A stretch of DNA of 64,000 nt from Amoebidium appalachense (taxonomy: Eukaryota; Ichthyosporea), in NCBI GenBank assembly GCA_963693365.1, contig CAVNZM010000004.1:11966001-12030000 (forward strand). Reading direction: 5' to 3'. Both the position numbers and the translations under genes were made by a program. The notes beneath the pieces are model-generated. The model ran no database searches and had not been told where the DNA came from. It worked only from the letters and a program-made list of their open reading frames with translations. How positions within the stretch are numbered: position 1 is the stretch's first letter; each line of letters starts with the position of its first letter. Shown here in pieces: positions 1 to 17,976 of this stretch.

Positions 1-35
1 CCCCCGCAGCCCCTTTCTTCTATCTTCTGAATGAC

Positions 36-165
36 GTGGGGCCCCCTTGAGGATGGGCTCTGCTTATTACTCTTTATGTATGGTTTGCACTTCGCGTCGT
101 GTTATCCGTTGTTCATGTGTACTTCATACTTTATGACGCATCCAAACCCCCCCTTGCCTCTCCCT
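36..165 (+). repeat. Dispersed SINE-like repeat running into poly-C (copy 1)
   Basis: This segment contains GAGGATGGGCTCTGCTTAT and, further on, CGTCGTGTTATCCGTTGTTC followed by a TACTTCATACTTTATGACGC motif, and then enters a C-rich tract. Related segments lie at about 1786-1865 (+), 44868-44995 (-) and 46115-46275 (-), with partial ones near 3925 and 40775-40835 (-). In the copies whose end is present, the 3' end in sense orientation runs into poly-C. Confidence 0.6.
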
Positions 166-213
166 CCCTCCCTCCCTCCCTCCCTCCCTCCCTCCCTCCC
201 TCCCTCCCTCCCT

Positions 214-244
<31 letters not shown>

Positions 245-259
245 CTCCGCCCTCCCTCC

Positions 260-335
<76 letters not shown>

Positions 336-412
336 TTTTTTGATGGGGTGATGGGGGGGGGGGGGGGGGGGGGGGGAGGGTGAGTGTGTGTGTGTGTGTG
401 TGTGTGTGCATG
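150..412. repeat. Compound simple repeat (CCCT)n, poly-C, (CT)n, T-run, G-run, (GT)n
   Basis: Pyrimidine-rich array at about 150-326, a T-run, then a G-run at about 353-376 and (GT)n to 410. The long open frames across it are low-complexity shadows. Confidence 0.95.
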
Positions 413-513
413 TTGTGTCTTTGTGGTTGGCTGCCAGCATTTTCATCTTGTGTATTGCTCGGTGGTTGTTTGGCTAAATTTTGTATTTTCTTTTGTTTGT
501 TTCGGGTCTATAG

Positions 514-6266
<5,753 letters not shown>

Positions 6267-7772
6267 GCACAAACGAGGGGGGTTGGATACAGGCAGCAAC
6301 AACAATTTGTCTGCTTTCCTTGGGCCTCCATCTGTACAAATGGGTGGGGTAGGTGGTGTGGGTGGCTTGTTTTGTTTGGAACGCGCGAATTGATACATTG
6401 TGGCATGTCTGCTATGTATATTTTAGTCATGAAATGACATAAACATAGGTATACATGCGCAGGCACAGGCTCTGCGGTACCATGCGTACATTAGTGCGCA
6501 CTGACACACACAAACACACATTCAGTGTATTGAATAACAAACATTGAATCGAGTTACTAAATGGCACCATTTCCAAGTAAGAGACAAGAGTAATCTGATG
6601 TTCGCAACTGATTATCTGCCTATAAAGAAACCATACCCGAATATGAGTTAGGTGTATTTGTGAGTGATGTGCCCATGAAGTAGCCTTCTCTTGACTCTAT
6701 ACTGGTATTAGTGTATTTGATTGATGTGTGTATAAATGAACCATAACTTGATACTAGTATATATATATTGTTATATTGTTGAATTGTCAACTTATAAAGT
6801 GTCCGGACGTCCGTCTCACTGCTTCCGATTGCATGCCGCGGCTTGCATTTTTCTCATACCAGATATCGATTGTTTTCTAGAGTATTTTTAATTTGATTTC
6901 CTAAAGGGTTAAGGTTAGAATTGGCGCCATGATATACCGATACATCTGTGTATAGTTCGCGAATATGATTGCTCACACTTCGGTCTAGCTGTTTGCCATG
7001 TGTGTCAAGTCGGACAAGTTGAACGTGGTTGCTAGTGCAAACTTATAGTGGGTTTTCCACTTTTGTCTGAAAGTAATCAATAAACTGAGTGTTTTGTTGC
7101 TTCTTGTTGATTTTTGTGAGTGTGGCCTAGCTTTTTCCTTCTGTTTTTCTGCCGATCTCCGCCCTCCTTCTATTTTCCCCCTCGGAGGCGTGGTAACATT
7201 TTCACGGGCAGCCCCCCTCCCCCCTCTCCCCCAGTGCCCCCACCGGCGGGCCACCAAATGTGCACCACCACCACGTGACCACCACCACTTACCCCCTACA
7301 CCCCTTCCTCCCTCTTACTAATTAAATACCCACCTGCAGCTGCAGACACACACACAAACGTGCACACAAACACACACACACACACACACACTTACACACA
7401 CACACACGTACCGCGCATGCAGTGTCACACGCACGTCCACATTCACACGTCCTCATGTACTGTACGTACATGTACATGTGTACACACATGTACACCGTTG
7501 CAATCTGATTCAGGCCGATATCGATATATCGTGTCCTTGTACATGTAGCTCTCGATATGCCAGGTTGTAAGCTATTAATAGATAGTGCCCCTCCTCCTGC
7601 CCCACATCCCCCCTTCCGATCCCCAGGCCCCCTCAGCTCTCCGGGCCCCCCTCCTCCCTCGCCCCTTCCCTGCCGCCCCCCCCCCCCCCCCCCCCCCCCC
7701 TTTCTCCCCCTCCATGGGCCCCTTCCCCCACCGTACCACCACTAACCACCACGTGCGCCACCAGCCATCCCC

Positions 7773-7803
<31 letters not shown>

Positions 7804-7876
7804 AAAAAAAAAAAAAAAAACCCTTATCGATGAAGCACGTGGGATTCAAGTGGGTTTTCTGGGTTTGGGGGGGGCC

Positions 7877-7923
<47 letters not shown>

Positions 7924-7938
7924 TGGGGGGGGGGGGGG

Positions 7939-7985
<47 letters not shown>

Positions 7986-8077
7986 GGGGGGGGGGGGGGG
8001 GGGGAGGAAGGGGGGGGCTCCGCGGCCGGGCCCCCCTGGCTCGTGGGTCCCCGCGGAGGATGATCATTATCAATATA
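6267..8077. other. Intergenic region between the PAS gene and the foldback element
   Basis: About 600 bp of A+T-rich unique sequence follows the stop codon, with a possible polyadenylation hexamer AATAAA at about 7079. After that come (CA)n (7366-7410) and a dense block of C-, A-, T- and G-runs (7677-8018), including a T-run of about 41 nt at 7880-7920 and G-runs over about 90 nt after it. No gene is seen. Confidence 0.75.
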
Positions 8078-8331
8078 CAAGTAGGTCTGTGCGCCGGCTG
8101 TCGCCGGCGCCAAAACATAACGAGACAGTTATTGATGTTGGGTTGTGTGGTTGTTACCTCCCCTCTCCCCTCCCCCCCCGGCCCCCCCCCCCCTCCCTCG
8201 CCTCACGCTTCCCCCCCCCCCCCCCCCCCCCCCCCCCCCTGGCCCCCCCGCCTCACGCTTCCTCCCCCCCCCCCCCCCCAAATCCTGCAGTTGCTGGATC
8301 TGCCAAATGTTATGACCCTTTTCCCTTTCAT

Positions 8332-8366
<35 letters not shown>

Positions 8367-8786
8367 ATTCCCCCCCCCCCCCCCCCCCCCCCCTTTCTTG
8401 CCACACTGTGTTATCAGTCTAGGGCCGGGAGAGATTGCCATTGCCGAAGTACCAAGTTTACTTGTGGTCCTCCAAAAACATGTAGCTGAAAACCACCAAG
8501 TGCAATATGTTCTAAATTGCTTGCAAAATTTTTATAATATTTTTATTATTTTGTTGTTTTACTTATTTTACAGAACTGTTTGGTAACCCGATGATATGCA
8601 TGGACAGGCAATAAAACTTTCCACGTGCACCGTGTGCCAGGTGGGCAACATATTTCAGTGAAGTCTGGAATTGGCACCCCCCCGAAATGTTCCCGAACAT
8701 AAAATCATCATTCTACGGTGTGTGTCAATATACCATGCTCACAAGTCAGTACTGCAATTATACTATTCTCAGTTTACTTCAAAGCA

Positions 8787-8828
<42 letters not shown>

Positions 8829-9314
8829 CCCTCTTCCCATTCCCTGCCCCCCCAAAATTTTTTTTTATGCTTTTCATACTCAGTGACTGCAATCATGGCA
8901 CCCGTGTTTTCTAGATATATTTCCTTTCATTGTGTTCAACGTCTATGTGTGTGTGTGTGTGTGTGTGTGCATGTTTGTGTGTGTGGGCCAAGTGAAGGTT
9001 GTATGCGTTTTTTTCTTCTTAGTTGTTTTTGTATTCTATTCGATTATTACTTTGTGTGTAAATGTGGAAAAAAAACAAATAAAAAAAATTACCAATGACC
9101 ACCGCCCAGCTTGAATCACCCTTGCTCTAGTGTAAAAAAATAATCATTATCAGTCACAAACCCTTCTACTACACTCGCCCCAAATGTCATATTCACATTA
9201 CTGAGTTGATTTAGTTGTGTTTTTTACTCTATTTTTTTCAACAACTGTCTGCTTTTAAAACATTAAAATGTACATGTGTTTGTGTGTGTGTGTGTGTGTG
9301 TGTGCCACAGGCCG

Positions 9315-9354
<40 letters not shown>

Positions 9355-9560
9355 ATATAGAATTTACCGTCCTCATCCCCGTGTCCCCCTAAACCGGTGT
9401 TAGCAGACCTTTGAGGTTTTTGTGATTGGATTGGTAGTTCTATTACATTAAAATTTTCAAATGTCGTTGTACCAATGATATAATACGTTGTAAAACAAAT
9501 GTCGCCGAATTTCTCTAAAAAAAGTGCGTTCCATTCTGGGTTAGAAACCAAAACAGTTTT
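8078..9560 (+). repeat. Left terminal inverted repeat of the foldback element
   Basis: Starts with CAAGTAGGTCTGTGCGCC and a short palindromic GC-rich segment (GCCGGCTGTCGCCGGC), followed by C-runs, A+T-rich unique sequence and (GT)n near 8948-8968 and 9280-9352. It matches the complement of 14447-15997 up to the motif TTAGAAACCAAAACAGTTTT. Confidence 0.85.
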
Positions 9561-10801
9561 GATACGGGAATCACCTGATCTCTGCCGTCATTCAGCCCAG
9601 CGCGTTCACAGTGAATCCGAAACCGCTGGTGTTTTTCTTTTTATTTCAAAGCCCCGAGTACGTACATCCTCCCGGGCCCAACTTTACGGCACTATATTTC
9701 AATTTTCTCATTATCAAATATATAGTTATTTTAGGCTTTTGCATTAGTATCGCAAGAATATTTAGCGATTTTGATGTCATAAAAACAACTAAGCAACGTT
9801 TCGATGGTTTTTGATGCCTCACAAAATGGCCTTAGGTCCCCTCCAAATTCCGGATTTGAGGTCCGGCACTAAAAAAGGTGCGTTCCATTCTGGGTTAGAA
9901 ACGAAAACCGTTTTGATACGGGAATCACCTGATCTCTGCCGTCATTCAGCCCAGCGCGTTCACAGTAGACTCCGAAACCGCTGGTTTTTTTCTTTTTACT
10001 TCAAAGCCCCGAGTACGTACATCCTCTCGGGCCCAACTTTACGGCACTATATTTCAATTTTCTCGTTATCAAATATATAGTTATTTTAGGCTTTTTCATT
10101 AGTATCGCAAGAATATTTAGCGATTTTGATGTCATAAAAACAACTAAGCAACGTTTCGATGGTTTTTGATGCCTCACAAAATGGCCTTAGGTCCCCTCCA
10201 AATTCCGGATTTGAGGTCCGGCACTAAAAAAGGTGCGTTCCATTCTGGGTTAGAAACGAAAACCGTTTTGATACGGGAATCACCTGATCTCTGCCGTCAT
10301 TCAGCCCAGCGCGTTCACAGTAGACTCCGAAACCGCTGGTTTTTTTCTTTTTACTTCAAAGCCCCGAGTACGTACATCCTCTCGGGCCTAACTTTACGGC
10401 ACTATATTTCAATTTTCTCATTATAAAATATATAGTTATTTTAGGCTTTTTCATTAGTATCGCAAGAATATTTAGCGATTTTGATGTCATAAAAACAACT
10501 AAGCAACGTTTCGATGGTTTTTGATGCCTCACAAAATGGCCTTTGGTCCCCTCCAAATTCCGGATTTGAGGTCCGGCAAACAACGCATTATATTCGGGCC
10601 CAACTTTAGGGCACTATATTTCAATTTTCTCATTATCAAATATATAGTTATTCTAGGCTTTTTCATTAGTATCGCAAGAATATTTAGCGATTTTGATGTC
10701 ATAAAAACAACTAAGCAACGTTTCGATGGTTTTTGATGCCTCACAAAATGGCCTTTGGTCCCCTCCAAATTCCGGATTTGAGGTCCGGCAAACAACGCAT
10801 T
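9524..10801 (+). repeat. About 355-bp tandem repeat array, three units plus a partial one
   Basis: The motif GTGCGTTCCATTCTGGGTTA recurs at 9524, 9878 and 10233, a period of 354-355 bp. The third unit ends near 10578 and is followed by a truncated unit (about 10595-10790). Both of these are followed by the same AACAACGCATTATAT junction. Units differ by only a few substitutions, so the array is recent or homogenised. Confidence 0.9.
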
Positions 10802-10806
10802 ATATA

Positions 10807-11018
10807 TATTGATTTTATGACATCAAAATCGCTAAATATTCTTGCGATACTAATGAAAAAGCCTAAAATAACTATATATTTTATAATGAGAAAATTGAAA
10901 TATAGTGCCGTAAAGTTAGGCCCGAGAGGATGTACGTACTCGGGGCTTTGAAGTAAAAAGAAAAAACCAGCGGTTTCGGAGTCTACTGTGAACGCGCTGG
11001 GCTGAATGACGGCAGAGA
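10807..11018 (-). repeat. Inverted partial copy of the 355-bp unit
   Basis: The reverse complement of this segment matches the middle of the 355-bp unit, from the CTGCCGTCATTCAGCCCAGC motif to the GATTTTGATGTCATAAAA motif. Facing the truncated unit at 10595-10790, it would form a long hairpin with a short AT-rich loop. Confidence 0.88.
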
Positions 11019-11119
11019 TACCATATCAAGATACTGGCAGCCGAATGCGGGGCTCCCGTCTGCTAAAAAGGGGCCAGAGGCCATGCCCCTCTCGCAAAAA
11101 ACGCTTTTATGCATGTGCT

Positions 11120-11145
11120 TGTGTTGAAGTGCGTGCTGTGTGTCA

Positions 11146-11227
<82 letters not shown>

Positions 11228-11553
11228 GCGTGTATGCGTGTCACAATAACGGTGCGTGCACGTGTAGTCTATTTAGATCTACGGTGTGTGTGGGTGGGCG
11301 GTGTGTATATGGGTGTATATCATGGTGTGTGTCTGGTGTGCATGTGTGGGTGCGCGCGCGCGTGTGATTTAATTGCGTGTGTGCGTGTGCGTGTGTGTGC
11401 ACGTTTGTGTGCATCTTTGTGTGTGTGTGTGTGTGTGTGTGACTGTGTATGTGTGTGCACGTGTGTGTGTGCACGAGAAAGAGAGATTGAGAGTGGGGGT
11501 GTGTGTGTGTGTGTGTATGTGTTTGTGTTTCTGCCGGTGCGTCCTTTTTTTAT

Positions 11554-11584
<31 letters not shown>

Positions 11585-12565
11585 GGGGGGGAGGGGGGGA
11601 AGGGTGTTGATAAACACTCTTCCCACGGCAACATGGGACAGAAAGAGTTTCTTTGTAGATGGGTGGTCATATGGTTTTAGACACATGACCAAAACAAAAA
11701 TTGCAGGGTGGGGGTTCCACCCTAGTGGTACCGTGTGGGCAAGTTTCATCCACAACGCAGGCAGGCTCGGATAAAAAGACATGGGTATGGTTGACTCCCC
11801 TACCTTGGGGGGAAATCACCATACGCCCATTTCCAGAAGGACACTGCACCACCTGCAAGCAATTGAAAACTGTCAGCATGTGTGTTTGTTTTGCACATTC
11901 AGTGTGTGTGTGTGTGTGTGTTGAGTGTATGTGTGTGCAGCATGTGTATGTGTGTGTGTATGTGTGTGTGACTGTGCTTGTGCGGAGTGTGCGTGTGTGC
12001 ACGTGTGTGGGTTGTGTGCCAGTTATTGTGTGTGTATGTGGGTGGGTTTGTGTGCGTATGTACACGTGTGCAGACGCTTTTGCCTATAAAAGAACGTGTG
12101 CGTTATGTGCGTGCCAGCTAACAAGTGGGTGAGCAAGCTTTGCTTGCACGTGTTTATGACTTGTCAACATTCAAGTGTGTGCGTATGTGTGCGCACGTGT
12201 GTGTTTGTGGGTGTGGGTGTGGGTGTGCGATGTGTGTCTGTGTTTTTCTTTTTGGTTTGTGGTGTTTGTGGTATTCTGTTGGTGCTTATGCTTGCCCATG
12301 TGTACGAGTGTCATGCACGTTTGTGTATGAGTGTGCATGCGTGTGTGTATGAGTGTGGCATGTGTGTGTGTCTGTGTGTGTCACGGTGTGTGTATGTGTG
12401 TGTGTGTGTGTGAACGAGTGTGTGAACGTGTGCGGATCTGGTTGCCTGCACGTGTGTGTATGTGTGCATGGTGCGCATGTGCACGTATAAATGTTTCCCC
12501 ATGTGCGCGCGTTTCAGTCATGCACGTGTGTGTATGTGTGTGCAGGCGTGTCTGTCTCTTTGTGT

Positions 12566-12603
<38 letters not shown>

Positions 12604-12708
12604 TGCATGTGCACGTGTGAATGTTTGCCCATGTGCGCGCATTCCAGTCATGCACGTGTGTGTATGTGTGTCCAGGCGTGTGTGTCTCTTTGTGTGTGTA
12701 TGTCACTG

Positions 12709-12747
<39 letters not shown>

Positions 12748-12960
12748 TGCATGTGCACGTGTGAATGTTTGCCCATGTGCGCGCACTTCAGTCATGCATG
12801 TGTGTGTATGTGTGTCCAGGCGTGTGTGTCTCTTTGTGTGTGTATGTCACTGTGTGTGTGTGTGTGTGTGTGCGCGCACGCGTGTGCACGTGTGTGGATC
12901 TGGGTGCCTGCACGTGTGTGTGTGTGTGCATGTGTTCATGTGTTCATGTGTGCAAGTGCG

Positions 12961-13050
<90 letters not shown>

Positions 13051-13595
13051 ATCTTTGTGTGTGTGTGTGTGTGTATGTGTGTGACTGTGTGTGTGTGTGT
13101 GCACGTGTGTGTGTGCACGAGAAAGAGAGATTGAGAGTGGGTGTGTGGGTGTGTGGGTGTATGTGTTTGTGTTTCTGCCGGTGTGTCCTTTTTTTTGTGT
13201 GTGTTTTTTTGTGTGTTTGTGTGTGTGTGTTTGTGTTTGTGGGTTTGGGTGTGCGATGTGTGTCTGTGTTTTTCTTTTTGGTTTGTGGTGTTTGTGGTAT
13301 ACAGTTGGTGCTTATGCTTGCCCATGTGTACGCGTGTCATGCACGTTTGTGTATGAGTGTGCATGCGTGTGCGTATGAGTGTGCATGTGTGTGTGCCTGT
13401 GTGTGTCACGGTGTGCTGTGTGTGTGTGTGTGAACGAGCGTGTGCACGTGTGCGGATCTGGTTGCCTGCACGTGTGTGTATGCGTGCATGGTGCGCATGT
13501 GCACGTGTGAATGTTTGCCCATGTCCGTGCGTTTTAGTCATGCACGCGCGTGTATGTGTGTGGTGTGCAGGCGTGTGTGTCTCTTTGTGTGTGTA

Positions 13596-13664
<69 letters not shown>

Positions 13665-13800
13665 TGCATGTGTACGTGTGAATGTTTGCCCATGTGTGCG
13701 CATTTCAGTCATGCACGTGTGTGTATGTGTGTCCAGGCGTGTGTGTCTCTTTGTGTGTGTATGTCACTCTGTCGCGCGCGTGTGCACGTGTGCGGATCTG
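11120..13800. repeat. TG-rich core with higher-order minisatellite
   Basis: (GT)n at about 11150-11222 and 12966-13050 is embedded in TG-rich sequence. A unit of about 110-140 bp, recognisable by GAATGTTTGCCCATGTGCGC and a following CAGGCGTGTGTGTCTCTTTG, recurs near 12600, 12745, 13495 and 13665, with a related one near 12480. Two larger blocks are also duplicated: 11440-11530 with 13080-13180, and 12180-12480 with 13220-13520. No gene is supported here. Confidence 0.8.
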
Positions 13801-13819
13801 GGTGCCTTGTACCTGTGGT

Positions 13820-14446
13820 GCTGCAGAAGGTGCAGCCAGCAGCAGCAGAAAGAGCACGAGCGAGAAGACCACGCCCAACGCCTTACCGACCACGCGCAAC
13901 GCCTTACGCGGCGTTCCTTTCTAAAAACCCCCAATTGCTTCTATTAGTATCCGCAGTAAGTCGGTCGACCACTATGCAAAAACAAAGCGTTTTCTTCTCA
14001 GTTTTGCCCTCCGACGTCTGATCAGGCTCCAATCATCATGATCACGGAAACGGTATTTTTACCGCGCTTATGCTGTTCTTTGCCAGGTATCAACGCTGAA
14101 CCGGACATTTCGATTCGCAAATCAAGGTACACTCAAATAACATTGAAAAGCCCCAACGAAATATTGTTCGACACCATATTTACCTAAATTACAGATTTAA
14201 TATAAACTAAATGATTCCCGATTTCGCTGACAGGGTAACAATTACCATCTAGTTACCGCGCTCCTGGAAGCGAATCCAATGCGTTATCTCTCATTCCATT
14301 GACCCAGGAGCCAATCCAATCGAGTTTTTGAAAGTGATTTTTGTCCACCTTCGCCCGCCCAAAAAACGTTACCGGTGACCACCCTCCCCCTTCCAACCCT
14401 GTGCGAAATGGGCACCGTATGCAGAATAGAAAGGGCCTCTGGCCCC
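13820..14446. other. Unique inner segment of the foldback element
   Basis: About 600 bp of normal-complexity sequence between the TG-rich core and the right arm. It holds no long frame and no recognisable domain. If the element has a private, non-repetitive region it is this one. Confidence 0.6.
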
Positions 14447-14653
14447 AAAAACTGTTTTGGTTTCTAACCCAGAATGGAACGCACTTTTTCTAGAGAAATT
14501 CGGCGACATTTGTTTTACAACGTATTATATCATTGGTACAACGACATTTGAAAATTTTAATGTAATAGAACTACCAATCCAATCACAAAAACCTCAAAGG
14601 TCTGCTAACACCGGTTTAGGGGGACACGGGGATGAGGACGGTAAATTCTATAT

Positions 14654-14696
<43 letters not shown>

Positions 14697-15199
14697 GGCC
14701 TGTGGCACACACACACACACACACACACAAACACATGTACATTTTGATGTTTTAATAGCAGACAGTTGTTGAAAAAAATAGAGTAAAAAACACAACTAAA
14801 TCAACTCAGTAATGTGAATATGACATTTGGGGCGAGTGTAGTAGAAGGGTTTGTGACTGATAATGATTATTTTTTTACACTAGAGCTAGGGTGATTCAAG
14901 CTGGGCGGTGGTCATTGGTAATTTTTTCTATTTGTTTTTTTTCCACATTTACACACAAAGTAATAATCGAATAGAATACAAAAACAACTAAGAAGAAAAA
15001 AACCCATACAACCTTCACTTGGCCCACACACACACATTCACACACACACAAACATGCACACACACACACACACACATAGACGTTGAACACAATGAAAGGA
15101 AATATATCTAGAAAACACGGGTGCCATGATTGCAGTCACTGAGTATGAAAAGCATAAAAACAAAATTGAGGGGGGCAGGGAATGGGAAGAGGGCCGGGG

Positions 15200-15244
<45 letters not shown>

Positions 15245-15646
15245 TGCTTTGAAGTAAACTGAGAATAGTATAATTGCAGTACTGACTTGTGAGCATGGTA
15301 TATTGACACACACCGTAGAATGATGTTTTTTTGTTCGGGAACATTTCGGGGGGGGTGCCAATTCCAGACTTCATTGAAATATGTTGCCCACCTGGCACTC
15401 AGTGCACGTGGAAAGTTTTATTGCCTGTCCATGCATATCATCGGGTTACCAAACAGTTCTGTAAAATAAGTAAAACAACAAAAATAATAAAAGCATTATA
15501 AATTTTTTGCAAGCAATTTAGAACATATATATTGCACTTGGTGGTTTTCAGCTACATGTTTTTGGAGGACCACAAGTAAACTTGGTACTAGTTCGGCAAT
15601 GGCAATCTCTCCCGGCCCTAGACTGATAACACAATGTGGCAAGAAA

Positions 15647-15732
<86 letters not shown>

Positions 15733-15782
15733 ATGAAAGGGAAAAGGGTCATAACATTTGGCAGATCCAGCAACTGCAGGAT

Positions 15783-15822
<40 letters not shown>

Positions 15823-15997
15823 GGAAGCGTGAGGCGGGGGGGGAGGGGGGGGGGGGGGGGGGGAGCGTGAGGCGAGGGAGGGGGGGGGGGGGGGGGGGGG
15901 GGGGAGGGGAGAGGGAGGTAACAACCACACAACCCAACATCAATAACTGTTTCGTTATGTTTTGGCGCCGGCGACAGCCGGCGCACAGACCTACTTG
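14447..15997 (-). repeat. Right terminal inverted repeat of the foldback element
   Basis: Reverse complement of 8078-9560, ending outward in CTTG next to TATAT. It carries (CA)n at 14655-14694 and an 82-nt poly-G at 15647-15728; the left arm has shorter, interrupted C-runs at that place. Confidence 0.85.
15647..15728. repeat. Poly-G tract of 82 nt
   Basis: The longest uninterrupted homopolymer in the window. The matching position in the other arm (8338-8393) is C-runs interrupted by ATT. Confidence 0.95.
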
Positions 15998-16492
15998 TAT
16001 ATCATACTTCGGAAAGCGTGGCCGGGCCCCACGGCCCCGGGCTGCGTGGGCCCGGGGGCGCGGCCGTCACGGTACGTATACACATACACGTCTCCAAAAT
16101 TCTATTTTATCTATCAATTCTTTGAGTTGAACCCTGCGTTTTCGGCACATCACTACCCTCTGGAGGTGGGGATTGGGGGAAGGGAAGGGGGAGGCCGAGG
16201 GGGGAAGGGGGGGGGGAGGGGAGGGAAATCGTGCGATTGCGATTTCATCAACCAATCACAGTGATGCGCGGGCGATTCGAACTGCACAAAAAAAGCACTG
16301 CAACCAACCACCATTTCAGGTTTCACGTCTGAGCCTAGAGCTCGCGCAGAGCCAAACACTGATGTCTCAATCTCCAATCGTTATTAAGCCTACATGCTCT
16401 TCCGCAGGCTACTCAGCTCCTTTGACTCATAGCCAGTGTTTTGACAGTGTGATATATCTATATACTTGCATAGCTACGCAGCTGAAGGCAAC

Positions 16493-17308
16493 ATGGGTGG
16501 GGGTGAATATACCACGGGGCACCAGCGCGTTGCCGAGTGTTATGTAAAGCTTTCCAGCAGCTGGATGTCACGGGAGGAGCTTATGAAGCTGGTATCTAAC
16601 ACTCTGGCACCGCTGAGAATCAGCGTTACAGTACTGGAAACGGACGTTGAGAGGGAGGAGAGTGCCCAATACCAAGTTATCGACCCGGTTACACCCAAGC
16701 AAGGTGTGTGTGTATGCTGGGTTTCTGGAGACACTCCTTCTTCTTTCTCGAAGTTTTTTTGGCCGAACTGACGCATTGGGTGCTTCGCTAGTTGCCAGTA
16801 TGTAGTGAACCTCATATAAAGGAAAGTTTCTATAAATGCCGAAACCAAACACTTGTTAGCAGCTCCACAACGATGACGTGATAGTATTCTTGTTGAAGCA
16901 AAGAATGCTCCCCTAAGTAAGGCAGCATACCCGGCACGAACAAGAAGAGAGGGGATGGAGAGAGGATGTGTGCACATGCATCTGCAACATAGGTCTCGTT
17001 TTATGGACGTCTAAGGCCCAGATTCGGTGGATGTTTACTGAACTTGCTCTCAAAGTCCTAAAAACTCGGCCACTGTTGGCTTAAGTGTCACTGTGCTCTG
17101 GGTGACAGCCTCTCTGTGGCACTTGCTTAGTGCATGTTCCTCACATCCATCGCAAGATGAGCACCTTCCTGTGTTTTCCCCTGCGTGCATACTAACCCGT
17201 TCATTCCGGTTCTTGCTTCCCCCTCACAGTCAAGCAAGCTCAGACCGCATCCACACCTCCCAGCGCATATTTCACACCCACACAGTGGTCAGAAGATGAA
17301 AGGTATGC

Positions 17309-17339
<31 letters not shown>

Positions 17340-17355
17340 CGCCCCGCGCACCCTT

Positions 17356-17452
<97 letters not shown>

Positions 17453-17891
17453 ACACAGCCTACTATATTGAGATGGGATGAGTGAGAACAAACACATATG
17501 CAATTGTGCATTGAAGTTCCCAGCAGACCAGACCTAACAATATTCTACTGTGTACGGATCTTGTCAGAACTGCCTGTCAGCGTGTGCAGGTGTTGTTTTG
17601 CGTGTGAGCACGTGGCGAGCTTCTGTACACCCTATGTAGTAGGGGGAGTAGGTGGTGGTTTGGGAAAAGGTGAGTGTTCTTTATATTTATTTGGACCGCA
17701 GGCCCGGGCTATGGCAGGCAGAGTCACCCGTACCCCAGGCCAGACTGTTTAAGGTAGGTGCATCAACTATCTGCCTAAGATATAGCACCAACCACTAATA
17801 TTAGAACCACACACCCTCCTAATGGAAAAGGTGAAACATCTTCCCATCCATACACAAAGATTCACACCAACATGCACATCAGCACACACAA

Positions 17892-17976
<85 letters not shown>

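Larger units (their letters stand above)
8078..15997. mobile_element. Foldback-like transposable element with about 1.5-kb inverted repeats
   Basis: The arms 8078-9560 and 14447-15997 are reverse complements of each other, differing mainly in the length of simple repeats. The outer ends begin CAAGTAGGTCTGTGCGCCGG and are flanked by TATA on both sides, so the target duplication is TA or TATA. Inside the left arm's inner end lies an array of about 355-bp tandem repeats, then an inverted partial copy, then a TG-rich core and about 600 bp of unique sequence. No transposase frame is recognisable, so if mobile it is non-autonomous. Long, partly tandem-repeated arms are typical of Foldback/Galileo-like elements, but no sequence link to a named superfamily could be tested. 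It could instead be a palindromic segmental duplication. Confidence 0.75.

Noticed and set aside
31-446. Open frames of poly-Pro, poly-Leu/Ser, Arg-Glu and His-Thr residues
   Set aside because: They are translations of (CCCT)n, (CT)n, poly-C and (GT)n arrays in all frames. The same applies to the many Val-Cys, His-Thr, poly-Gly and poly-Pro frames across the window.
9524-10801. Regular repeats considered as a CRISPR array
   Set aside because: Units are about 355 bp, contiguous without spacers, and the genome is eukaryotic.
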